NCBI RefSeq assembly: GCF_021491915.1
Contig: NZ_CP090836.1
Span: 978,501-1,042,500, forward strand
Source: Paracoccus everestensis
GTDB taxonomy: Bacteria; Pseudomonadota; Alphaproteobacteria; Rhodobacterales; Rhodobacteraceae
Length of the DNA: 64,000 bases
Direction: 5' to 3'
Shown: piece by piece, positions 37,411 to 45,159 of the stretch
How the letters are laid out: each line of letters starts with the position of its first letter
Position numbering within the stretch: the stretch's first letter is position 1
The notes under the pieces: generated by a model
Told to the model about the DNA's origin: nothing
Seen by the model: only the letters and a program-made list of their open reading frames with translations
Databases searched by the model: none
Program-made: the position numbers and the translations under genes

Positions 37411-38778
37411 TCAGGCCATACGGCTTTTCGGCTGACGCGAGGGGCGGCGGGCCGGACGCTTGTTTGCGCCCGCACCCATCGGCTTGCCCATGCCCGAACC
37501 ACGACCGCCCTGCGGACGGGCCGAAGGGATCGGACCCACCGGAACCTCACCGCCGATCACCGGAATCGCGGCTTTCATGGCCTTCTCGATGGCGCGCAGT
37601 TCGCCAACCTCGGCAGGCGCGCACAATGCCACGGCGCGGCCATCGCGGCCCGCGCGCGCGGTGCGCCCGATCCGGTGGACATAGTTTTCCGGCACGTTCG
37701 GCAGGTCATAGTTATAGACATGCGCGACCTCGGGAATATCCAGACCGCGCGCGGCCACGTCGGTTGCGACCAGCACCCGCGTCTGCCCCTTGCGGAAGGC
37801 GTCAAGCGCGCGTTCCCGTTGGCCCTGGCTTTTGTTGCCATGGATCGCGGCCACGGCAAAGCCCCATTTCTCCAGCAGCTTGGCCAGCTTCTCGCACCCA
37901 TGCTTGGTGCGGCCAAAGACCATGGCCAGTTCATCCGTGTGCTTGGACAGGTATTCCGCCAGCAGGGTTGCCTTGTCGCCCTGGCCCACGAAATGCACGC
38001 CTTGCTCGATCTGCTTGGCCGCCTGCCCCGGAGGGTTCACGGCTACCCGGACCGGGTCGGTCAGATAGGTATCCGACAGTTCCGACATCAGCTTCGGCAT
38101 GGTGGCCGAGAACATCAGCGTCTGGCGTTCCTTGGGCAGCATCCGGGCGATCTTGCGCAGGGTATGGATGAACCCGATGTCCAGCATCTGGTCGGCCTCG
38201 TCCAGCACCAGATAGGTGGTGGCCTCGAGGCTGATCGCGCGGCGCTCGATCAGGTCCATCAGACGGCCCGGGGTGGCAATCAGCACATCGACGCCACGCG
38301 ACAGACGCTCGGTCTGGGTGTTGATGGATGCGCCGCCGACGACGCGGAACGACCGGATCGGCGTGCCTTCGGCATAGGCGTCGATATTGGTGGCGATCTG
38401 GGTCGCCAGTTCGCGGGTTGGCGCCAGGATCAGCGCGCGGCAGGTCTTGGGGTCGGGCTTCTTGCCGAAATTGATCAGCCGGGTCAGCATCGGCAGACCG
38501 AAAGCCGCCGTCTTGCCGGTGCCGGTCTGCGCCAGTCCCAGAACGTCGCGTCCCTGAACGATCGCGGGGATCGCCTGGTCCTGGATCGGGGTGGGCTTGG
38601 TCAGTCCGATGGCGGCGATATTGGCGTTGATGCGGTGGTCGATGCCCATGTCCGCAAAGGGACCAGTGGGCAGCGGTTCGCGCGCGGGCGCCCGACGGCC
38701 TTCGTTCGCGTCGAAATGGGGCGCGGTGCGGGGCTTCGGTTTGTGGCCGCGTGCGGGGCGGCGGGTATTGTTGTCCAT
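37411..38778 (-). CDS. rhlE: DEAD-box RNA helicase, RhlE type
   Basis: ATP-dependent RNA helicase. 455 residues from the ATG at 38778 (an in-frame TTG precedes it directly). Motifs: Q-motif near GLTKPTPIQDQAIPAIVQ, AQTGTGKT, PTREL, VLDEADQMLD, SAT, and HRIGRTARAGRDG. The basic N-terminal (about 1-30) and C-terminal (about 405-455, rich in Gly, Arg and Lys) tails likely bind RNA. Monocistronic; followed by element B. Confidence 0.9.
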   Translation of the reverse strand: MDNNTRRPARGHKPKPRTAPHFDANEGRRAPAREPLPTGPFADMGIDHRINANIAAIGLTKPTPIQDQAIPAIVQGRDVLGLAQTGTGKTAAFGLPMLTRLINFGKKPDPKTCRALILAPTRELATQIATNIDAYAEGTPIRSFRVVGGASINTQTERLSRGVDVLIATPGRLMDLIERRAISLEATTYLVLDEADQMLDIGFIHTLRKIARMLPKERQTLMFSATMPKLMSELSDTYLTDPVRVAVNPPGQAAKQIEQGVHFVGQGDKATLLAEYLSKHTDELAMVFGRTKHGCEKLAKLLEKWGFAVAAIHGNKSQGQRERALDAFRKGQTRVLVATDVAARGLDIPEVAHVYNYDLPNVPENYVHRIGRTARAGRDGRAVALCAPAEVGELRAIEKAMKAAIPVIGGEVPVGPIPSARPQGGRGSGMGKPMGAGANKRPARRPSRQPKSRMA

Positions 38779-39027
38779 CAAAGGCTTTCGTGCCCCGTCC
38801 CCCGTATCGGACGCAAGGCAATGGCCGCGACCAATGCGCGGCGTTCAGCAGGGATGCGGGCGCGATACGAGGATGCCCGCAAGCCTCCCCGCGTGAATGG
38901 GAAACTGGAATGAGGTGCCGGACCCTTGGGCGTAAAACGCGGCTGCTCACGCGGCAGCAGGCATCGGCTGGACCCCACATGGGGCGGTTTGACGTGAAAG
39001 TCAAGTCGTACCGGCAGGCCTGCCAAT

Positions 39028-39047
39028 TTGTTAACGATGTTTAACAA
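39028..39047 (+). promoter_or_regulatory. Inverted repeat TTGTTAA-N6-TTAACAA
   Basis: The only structured part of the 361-base gap 38779-39139. Perfect 7-bp arms, extended by GCCA / TGGC outside a two-base bulge. A second repeat, TTGAC-N6-GTCAA, lies at 38989-39004. Resembles paired TTAAC half-sites of CtrA but with 6 rather than 7 bases between TTAA units. Otherwise the gap shows nothing I can name. Confidence 0.4.
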
Positions 39048-39139
39048 TGGCAGTGGCAAGGCTTTTCCGCCAATGGCACGATGTGCAGACAAAGCCGCTT
39101 TGACTTTGTTCCAGTTTACGTTTTTCAGGAGTGTGGGTC

Positions 39140-39550
39140 ATGGCGACCGTCAAGGCATATTACGGCATCGACAGCCAGATGCTCGATCTCAACTTCTATT
39201 CCCGCCATTTTTTGAGGATTTCTTCTACGAGGACATCGACTTCAGGTATGAAGGCCGAACGTATCAAGACATCTATTCTATCAACGGATGGGACTTGCAG
39301 AACGACCTTGTGATTTCGGTCTTGGGCAGGGGCTTCGGCTTCAATTCGTGGGGCACGGTTATCCAGGGAACCGTGACCGCAATAACGGAAGAAATCTATG
39401 ACGGTGCCATGATCTGGATCGCCAAGGATGTGTCCGTCTCCGCAGGGTGGCGTTCTGGTCCAGGGCAACACGAATGGCAACAAGACCACCGATTTCGAGA
39501 TCTGGGTGGACGATGCGACGCGACTGGGCGCCACCGATTTCCTGCTCTAG
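39140..39550 (+). pseudogene. Broken gene for a small protein with an RTX-type C-terminal tail
   Basis: A ribosome site AGGAG precedes the ATG of MATVKAYYGIDSQMLDLNFY. The frame is lost at a run of six T (39208-39213) and resumes as FEDFFYEDIDFRYEG; it shifts again near GCAGGGTGG (39443-39450) and ends in GVLVQGNTNGNKTTDFEIWV. One missing T and one extra G would restore 136 residues. The tail resembles the end of haemolysin-type calcium-binding secreted proteins, suggesting a small type I secretion substrate. True decay and sequencing error at short runs cannot be told apart here. Confidence 0.7.
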
Positions 39551-39996
39551 GCGCGGTCGGCCGTGTCCAGCCAGATCGTCACCGGCCCGTCATTGACCAG
39601 CCGCACCGTCATGTCGGCGCCAAAGCGGCCGGTTTCGACCGTGACCCCCTGCGCGGCCAGGCTGACGGCGAAGCGCTCGTAAAGCCGCTGCCCGTCGTCC
39701 GGTGCGGCAGCGGATGAAAAGCCGGGGCGGTTGCCGGTGCGGGTGTCGGCCGCCAGGGTGAACTGGCTGACGACCAGGGCGCCGCCGCCCATGTCCAGCA
39801 GGGATCGGTTCATGCGGCCCCCGTCGTCGCGGAAGATGCGCAGCTTGGCCACGCGCAGGGCCAGCCGGTCGGCGCCGTCCTCGTCATCCCCTGCCATGGC
39901 GCAGACCAGCACCAGCAGGCCCGGACCGGTCTGCCCGACGACGGCGCCGTCCACCTCGACCGAGGCTTCCGTCACGCGTTGGACCAGGGCGCGCAT
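39547..39996 (-). CDS. dtd: D-aminoacyl-tRNA deacylase
   Basis: Removes D-amino acids from mischarged tRNA. The real start is the ATG giving [17 protein letters not shown], the family N-terminus, overlapping the TGA of the small gene before it. [20 protein letters not shown] contains the active-site SQFTL, and [12 protein letters not shown] holds the Gly-Pro motif region. 149 residues. Its stop shares a CTAG with the opposing broken gene. Confidence 0.94.
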   Translation of the reverse strand: MRALVQRVTEASVEVDGAVVGQTGPGLLVLVCAMAGDDEDGADRLALRVAKLRIFRDDGGRMNRSLLDMGGGALVVSQFTLAADTRTGNRPGFSSAAAPDDGQRLYERFAVSLAAQGVTVETGRFGADMTVRLVNDGPVTIWLDTADRA

Positions 39997-40220
39997 CAGC
40001 CCAGCACGATCCCGGTGATGACCAGCAACAGCCCGATCATCGACAGCGCCAGGGCACCCATGTTGACCGCCAGCACGGGCCGCATCCGGTCGCGCAGCGC
40101 GGAGTCGTCCAGGCCCGCCCGGCGCGCCCGCGCCACTGCCAGGATGCACCAGATCAGCGCCGCAACCCCCCCCAGCGTCAGCACGGCGCCACCCCAGATC
40201 AACCCGTCAAAGACCGTCAT
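39996..40220 (-). CDS. Two-helix membrane protein, unknown
   Basis: 74 residues with two hydrophobic helices (about 5-30 and 48-73) joined by a basic loop [18 protein letters not shown]; ends [11 protein letters not shown]. No family is recognised. The TGA overlaps the dtd ATG by one base, so the two are translated together. Codon use matches the neighbours. Confidence 0.65.
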   Translation of the reverse strand: MTVFDGLIWGGAVLTLGGVAALIWCILAVARARRAGLDDSALRDRMRPVLAVNMGALALSMIGLLLVITGIVLG

Positions 40221-40331
40221 CGGATCACCCCGCCAATATCAGTCCCGCGCCCTAGCGGCGATTGCGCCTCCCGGCAAGACCGCCTAACAGATGCCGCCAA
40301 GAACGGGCAGGATCAAGCGGAAGGACACCCC

Positions 40332-40583
40332 ATGATGGACGATCAGGCATACAGCGTCGCGGCCGATGAGCTGCGCCAGTTCATCGAACAATTCGAGCAG
40401 CTGGAGGCGGAAAAGAAGGACATCACCGAACGCCAGAAGGAAGTGATGGGAGAGGCGAAGGCCCGTGGCTATGACACCAAGGTGATGAAAAAGATCGTTG
40501 CCCTGCGCAAGCGCGACCGCGACGACATCGCCGAGGAAGAAGCGATCCTGGAAATGTACAAGCAGGCCCTCGGCATGGGCTAA
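40332..40583 (+). CDS. gapR: GapR-type nucleoid-associated protein (DUF2312)
   Basis: 83-residue all-helical DNA-binding protein. In Caulobacter GapR binds overtwisted, AT-rich DNA ahead of replication forks. Seen: ADELRQFIEQFEQLEAEKKD, then KEVMGEAKARGYDTKVMKKI and LRKRD, followed by EEEAILEMYKQALG, nearly the complete family pattern. AAGGA precedes the ATG. It stands alone between dtd and a helicase gene. Confidence 0.93.
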   Translation: MMDDQAYSVAADELRQFIEQFEQLEAEKKDITERQKEVMGEAKARGYDTKVMKKIVALRKRDRDDIAEEEAILEMYKQALGMG

Positions 40584-40739
40584 AGGCCACGCACGGCCTT
40601 TATTCCTTTGACTTTTGCCCCCGGTCTGTCTAGAAGCGCCCTTTCGGCTTCGGATTTCCGGGGCGGCGGGCTTGGGAGATGTCTGTCGCAAGGATCGCGG
40701 TGCCTTCACGGGTGTCCGCACCCCCATTCTGGCGAAGAC

Positions 40740-42620
40740 ATGACAAGCAACACAATAGCCGCGCCCTTGGCTGCGGCCCTGGCAGCCAAGGGCTATGCCA
40801 GCCTTACCTCGGTTCAGCAGGCGGTTCTGGAAAGCGATGCCGATGGCCGCGACCTGCTGGTGTCGGCCCAGACCGGGTCGGGCAAGACCGTGGCATTCGG
40901 ACTGGCCATTGCGCCGCAACTGCTGGACGGCGACGCGCTGCCCGACGCCTCTGCGCCGCTGGGCCTGGCCATCGCGCCGACCCGAGAGCTTGCCTTGCAG
41001 GTCGCCGCGGAACTGTCCTGGCTTTACGCCGATGCGGGCGCCCGCATTGCCACCTGCGTCGGCGGCATGGATTACCGGGGCGAACGCCGTGCCTTGGAAC
41101 GGGGCGCCCATATCGTCGTGGGCACCCCCGGCCGCCTGCGCGACCACATCGAACGCGGGTCGCTGGACCTGACCGCCCTGCGCGTCGCCGTTCTTGACGA
41201 GGCGGACGAGATGCTGGATCTGGGTTTCCGCGAGGATCTGGAATTCATCCTGCAGTCCGCGCCCGAGGAACGGCGCACGCTGATGTTTTCGGCCACCGTG
41301 CCGCCCGCGATCGAACAACTGGCCCGCACATTCCAGGACGATGCCCTGCGCATCATGGCCCAAGGCGAATCGCGCCAGCACGTCGATATCGAATACCGCG
41401 CCTTCACCGTTGCCGCACGCGACCGCGAGCCCGCGATCTTCAACCTCCTGCGCCTGCACGAGGCGCAAACCGCGATCATCTTCTGCAAGACGCGGGCCAA
41501 CGTGAACCACCTTCTGGCCCGCATGGCCAATCGCGGCTTCAAGGCTGTCGCGCTGTCCGGGGAACTGAGCCAGCAGGAACGCACCCATGCCTTGCAGGCG
41601 TTGCGCGACGGGCGGGCGCAGGTCTGCGTGGCGACTGACGTGGCCGCGCGCGGCATCGACCTGCCGGGGCTGGAACTGGTGATCCATGCCGACCTGCCCA
41701 CCAATTCGGACACGATGCTGCATCGGTCGGGCCGGACCGGCCGGGCAGGGGCCAAGGGCGTGTCGGCCCTGATCGTGACGCCCGCCGACCTGCGCAAGGC
41801 ACAAATGCTGCTGAAGCGCGCACGCGTGGACGCCGAATGGGGACCGGCGCCGTCCGCCGACGAGGTTCGTGCGCAGGACGACACCCGGATGCTGGATCAT
41901 CCTGCCCTGAAGGAAGGGGCCGAGGATGATGCCGCGATGGCCCAGATGCTGCTGGACCGCTTCGGTGCCCCCCGGCTGGCCCAGGCCTTTATCCATCTGT
42001 GGCGCGAAGGCCGCCCCGCGCCCGAGGAACTGACGGTGCTGCATCAAGGCAGCAATACCCCTGCCGCTGCACGCGAACGCCCGCCGTTCGGCGAATCCGT
42101 CTGGTTCTCGCTGTCGGTCGGACATACGGGCCGGGCCGAGGCCCGCTGGCTTCTGCCCAAGATCTGTGATGGCGGCGGCATCACCCGCGACGCTATCGGC
42201 GCCATCCGCGTGCGCGGGGACGAAAGCTTCGTCCAGATCGCCGTGGCGCAGGCAGGCCAGTTCGGCAAGACGATGGAGCTTGAGCCGGGCCTGACCATGC
42301 GCCGCCTGGATGGCGAACCCGATCTTGACCGCGCTCCCCGCGCGGCCGATCCGCGCCCCGCCCGCCGCAAGCCCGAGGGCGACTGGAAGAAGCCGCCCCA
42401 GGCCGAGGCGCCAGCCGATCCGGCAGTCAAGCCCCGCAAGGCCCGCTGGACCCCCGAGGATCGTGCTGCAAAGGGCGGCAAGCCACCGCGCGCGGCCGGA
42501 TCCTTTGACAAGCCCGGCGGGTTCCGGTCGGGTGCATCCAAGCCCGGTGCAGCTAAGGATCGCGGCGCAAAATTCGCCGCCCCCAAGAAGGGCGGCAAGC
42601 CGCGCAAGGGCGACCACTGA
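40740..42620 (+). CDS. DEAD-box RNA helicase with DbpA-type RNA-binding domain
   Basis: 626 residues. The start is the ATG giving MTSNTIAAPLAAALAAKGYA; the frame upstream overlaps a non-coding leader. Motifs: SAQTGSGKT, APTREL, VLDEADEMLD, SAT, and HRSGRTGRAGAKG. A region from about 440 to 520 fits the DbpA/CsdA RNA-binding domain (VWFSLSVGHTGRAEARWLLP). The last 100 residues are rich in Lys, Pro and Ala. Family members help 23S rRNA maturation and cold growth. Second DEAD-box gene in 5 kb. Confidence 0.88.
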   Translation: MTSNTIAAPLAAALAAKGYASLTSVQQAVLESDADGRDLLVSAQTGSGKTVAFGLAIAPQLLDGDALPDASAPLGLAIAPTRELALQVAAELSWLYADAGARIATCVGGMDYRGERRALERGAHIVVGTPGRLRDHIERGSLDLTALRVAVLDEADEMLDLGFREDLEFILQSAPEERRTLMFSATVPPAIEQLARTFQDDALRIMAQGESRQHVDIEYRAFTVAARDREPAIFNLLRLHEAQTAIIFCKTRANVNHLLARMANRGFKAVALSGELSQQERTHALQALRDGRAQVCVATDVAARGIDLPGLELVIHADLPTNSDTMLHRSGRTGRAGAKGVSALIVTPADLRKAQMLLKRARVDAEWGPAPSADEVRAQDDTRMLDHPALKEGAEDDAAMAQMLLDRFGAPRLAQAFIHLWREGRPAPEELTVLHQGSNTPAAARERPPFGESVWFSLSVGHTGRAEARWLLPKICDGGGITRDAIGAIRVRGDESFVQIAVAQAGQFGKTMELEPGLTMRRLDGEPDLDRAPRAADPRPARRKPEGDWKKPPQAEAPADPAVKPRKARWTPEDRAAKGGKPPRAAGSFDKPGGFRSGASKPGAAKDRGAKFAAPKKGGKPRKGDH

Positions 42621-42687
42621 CGGCTGCGCGGCATCCCCGGCTTGGGGGTGCCTTCGCGCAACCTGCGGTAGAAGTTAACGAATAATG

Positions 42688-42702
42688 TTGACCTTGGGTC
42701 AA
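42688..42702 (+). promoter_or_regulatory. Inverted repeat TTGACC-N3-GGTCAA before the HU-like gene
   Basis: Perfect 6-bp arms, 48 bases before the HU-like start. FNR/CRP-family sites have half-site spacing one base shorter, so the regulator is unclear. It may be an operator. Confidence 0.35.
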
Positions 42703-42749
42703 ACAAGTCTCACGCTGGACCTCGTATTCCCGTTTTGGTGGAGTGTGTG

Positions 42750-43076
42750 ATGATTAAGCGTGTTTTCCCCCCCGGCAAGGACTCGGGAACGGTTCCTCGC
42801 AACCCGCAGCCTGCGCATGTTCTTCAGAAAAAGGATTTCGTGGACCGTGTGGTCGCCGCCAGCGGGGCAAAGAAGGCCGACGCCCGCCCCATCATCGAGG
42901 CGACGCTGGCCCAGCTTGGCAAGGCCCTGTCTGCGGGCGAGACGCTGGCCGTCCCGCCCCTGGGCCGCGCCCGCGTGAACTTGGAGCGTGACCAGCGGGG
43001 TGGCGAAATCATCACCCTGCGCCTGCGCCGCCGCCCGTCCAGCATCCGGCAGTCCGTCCACCCCTCGGGCGAGTGA
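42750..43076 (+). CDS. HU-family DNA-binding protein, divergent
   Basis: 108 residues. The start is the ATG at 42750, since GGTGGAG lies 6 bases upstream; in-frame TTG and GTG codons before it are not used. The C-terminal part keeps the HU fold: LQKKDFVDRVVAASGAKKAD and VPPLGRARVNLERDQRGG, but the DNA-binding arm is short and the N-terminus carries an extra 28 residues rich in Pro. Likely a nucleoid protein distinct from canonical HU. Confidence 0.8.
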   Translation: MIKRVFPPGKDSGTVPRNPQPAHVLQKKDFVDRVVAASGAKKADARPIIEATLAQLGKALSAGETLAVPPLGRARVNLERDQRGGEIITLRLRRRPSSIRQSVHPSGE

Positions 43077-43132
43077 AATCGGCCGATTCGCCCTTGCGAT
43101 CACCCTGTGCCCCTGCTAGATGCTGCGCCCAC

Positions 43133-43207
43133 GGGTGATTAGCTCAGCGGTAGAGCGCTTCGTTCACATCGAAGATGTCAGCGGTTCAAATCCGTTATCA
43201 CCCACCA
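43133..43207 (+). tRNA. tRNA-Val (CAC)
   Basis: Cloverleaf found by eye: acceptor arms GGGTGAT / ATCACCC, D arm GCTC / GAGC, anticodon stem CTTCG / CGAAG with loop TTCACAT (anticodon CAC), T loop TTCAAAT, discriminator A and encoded CCA. It reads GTG valine codons. dusA starts 25 bases later on the same strand. Confidence 0.95.
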
Positions 43208-43232
43208 CCTTTTCCTTTTGCGCGTTCGTCAG

Positions 43233-44219
43233 ATGATGAAAACCTTTGTCACGGACGCAGCGACCTTGTCCGTTGCACCGATGATGGACTGGACGGACCG
43301 GCATTGCCGCGTCTTTCACCGGCTCATGTCCCACCGGGCCTTGCTTTATACAGAAATGGTCACGGCACCCGCCATCGTTCATGGCGACCGGCCCCGGCTG
43401 CTGGATTACGACGCCGCCGAACATCCGGTGGCCCTTCAACTGGGTGGTTCGGATCCGGCGGAACTGGCGCAGGCCGCGCGGATCGCAGGCAACTGGGGCT
43501 ATGACGAGATCAACCTGAACGTCGGCTGCCCCAGCGACCGGGTGCAATCGGGCTGCTTCGGCGCGGTCCTGATGAAGACGCCTGACCTGGTCGCCGATTG
43601 CGTGGCGCGGATGATGGACGTCAGCCCAGTCGAAGTTACGGTGAAATGCCGCATCGGCGTGGATGATCAGGTGCCCGATGATGTGCTGCCCGCCTTTCTG
43701 GACAGCGTGCGCGGGGCGGGCGTGCGGCGCATCGCAATCCACGCGCGCAAGGCTTGGCTGCAGGGGCTGAGCCCCAGGGAAAACCGCGACATTCCGCCGC
43801 TGGATTATTCCCTGGTCCACCGGATGAAGCAGGAATTCCCCGCCTTGCACCTGTCGGTCAACGGCGGGATCGGTAGCTTCGACGCAGTCCGCGATCACTT
43901 GCGGCTCATGGACGGGGTGATGGTGGGCCGCGCGGCCTATCACCAGCCTTGGAACATCCTGGGCGGGGCAGACGGTCTGTGGGGCGACACCCCTCCCTTC
44001 GACAAGCCTGAACAGGTCGCCCAGGCAATGCGCCCTTATATCGCCCGGCATCTGGCGGCAGGCGGGCGGCTGCATCAGGTCACGCGGCATATGCTGGGGC
44101 TGTTCCACGGGATGCCGGGGGCGCGGGGCTGGAAACGCACCTTGTCCGAAGGCGCCTCGAAGGGCGGGATCGAGGTTTATGACGCGGCCCTGCGCCAGGT
44201 CACGCAACTGGCAGCCTGA
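43233..44219 (+). CDS. dusA: tRNA-dihydrouridine synthase A
   Basis: FMN enzyme making dihydrouridine 20/20a in the tRNA D-loop. The ATG at 43233 gives MMKTFVTDAATLSVAPMMDW; an in-frame TTG lies upstream. Catalytic Cys lies in NVGCPSDRVQSGCFGAVLM, with IHARKAWLQGLSPRENRDIP and NGGIGSFD for FMN. 328 residues. A tRNA gene directly upstream may be co-transcribed; DusA targets tRNAs, so the pairing is fitting. Confidence 0.94.
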   Translation: MMKTFVTDAATLSVAPMMDWTDRHCRVFHRLMSHRALLYTEMVTAPAIVHGDRPRLLDYDAAEHPVALQLGGSDPAELAQAARIAGNWGYDEINLNVGCPSDRVQSGCFGAVLMKTPDLVADCVARMMDVSPVEVTVKCRIGVDDQVPDDVLPAFLDSVRGAGVRRIAIHARKAWLQGLSPRENRDIPPLDYSLVHRMKQEFPALHLSVNGGIGSFDAVRDHLRLMDGVMVGRAAYHQPWNILGGADGLWGDTPPFDKPEQVAQAMRPYIARHLAAGGRLHQVTRHMLGLFHGMPGARGWKRTLSEGASKGGIEVYDAALRQVTQLAA

Positions 44220-44220
44220 T

Positions 44221-44279
44221 CTTCTTCACCAAAATATCCTGGGGTGAGGCCCCGGCACGGGGCCGAGGGGCAAAGCCCC
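44221..44279 (-). repeat. Palindromic intergenic element, copy C (variant)
   Basis: Lies between the convergent dusA and mazG stops. On the minus strand: GGGGC-TTT-GCCCC, then GGCCCCG-TGC-CGGGGCC, then CACCCCAGGATATTTTGGTG. The GGATATTT core and the GAAG end match copies A and B; the hairpins differ. May terminate both genes. Confidence 0.6.
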
Positions 44280-45098
44280 TTACTCTGCCGCCTTTTCGGC
44301 CGCCTTCGCCTGATCCCACAGCCGGTCCATCTCGGCCAGGTCGCTATCCTCTGGGCGGCGTCCCTGGTCGGCCAAGGCCGCCTCGATGGCCTCGAACCTC
44401 CGGGTGAATTTCGAATTCGCCCGGCGCAGCGCCTGTTCCGGGTCGATCTTCAGATGCCGCGCCAGGTTCGCCATCACGAACAAAAGGTCGCCGAATTCTT
44501 CCTCGCGCGCGTCGGGGCCAAGGCTGTCGCGTGCTTCGACCAGCTCGGCGGTTTCCTCGGCGATCTTGTCCAGAACCTCGGCGGGACCGGGCCAGTCGAA
44601 GCCCACGCGGGCGGCACGGTTCTGCAGCTTCACGGCACGGGTCAGCGCGGGCAGGCCCATCGCCACGCCGTCAAGCGTGCCCGCTTCGGCCTTGCCTGCC
44701 CGTTCGATGGCCTTGATCGCTTCCCAGTCCTTGACCTGCTGTTCGGCGGACTTGTCGCGGTTCTCGGTGCCGAAGACATGGGGGTGGCGAAAGACCAGCT
44801 TGTCGGAAATTGCCGCCGCGCAGTCGGCGAAATCGAACATTCCGGCCTCGTCCGCCATCTGCGCGTGAAAGACCACCTGCAACAGCAGGTCGCCCAGTTC
44901 GCCCGGCAATTCGGTCCAGGCCTGCCGGTCAATGGCATCCGCGACCTCGTGCGCTTCCTCGATCGTGTAGGGCGCGATGGATGCGAAATCCTGTTCGACA
45001 TCCCAGGGGCAGCCGGTTCGGGGGTCGCGCAATTGCGCCATGATGTCGATCAGGCGGGCGATCTCGGCGCTGGCGTCGCGGCGCGTGTCTTCGGTCAT
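44280..45098 (-). CDS. mazG: Nucleoside triphosphate pyrophosphohydrolase MazG
   Basis: Hydrolyses (d)NTPs and helps lower (p)ppGpp by consuming its precursors. Start set at the ATG giving MTEDTRRDASAEIARL, after GAGGGGAAA. Two all-alpha MazG domains: the first with CPWDVEQDF, YTIEEAHEVADAI and ELGDLLLQVVFHAQ (EExxE / ExxD metal sites), the second with EETAELVEA and EEFGDLLFVMANLAR. 272 residues, normal length. Confidence 0.94.
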   Translation of the reverse strand: MTEDTRRDASAEIARLIDIMAQLRDPRTGCPWDVEQDFASIAPYTIEEAHEVADAIDRQAWTELPGELGDLLLQVVFHAQMADEAGMFDFADCAAAISDKLVFRHPHVFGTENRDKSAEQQVKDWEAIKAIERAGKAEAGTLDGVAMGLPALTRAVKLQNRAARVGFDWPGPAEVLDKIAEETAELVEARDSLGPDAREEEFGDLLFVMANLARHLKIDPEQALRRANSKFTRRFEAIEAALADQGRRPEDSDLAEMDRLWDQAKAAEKAAE

Positions 45099-45159
45099 TG
45101 CGATTTCCCCTCGCTTCTGTCCTGATGGGCCATTGCCACAGCCAAGGTCGTTAGTCCAC

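Noticed and set aside
39031..39045. CtrA site TTAA-N7-TTAAC
   Set aside because: Spacing between the TTAA units is 6, one base short of the established consensus.
43133..44219. Genomic island at tRNA-Val/dusA
   Set aside because: Both are known integration targets, but no integrase, att repeat or composition change is present; the genes beside them are housekeeping.
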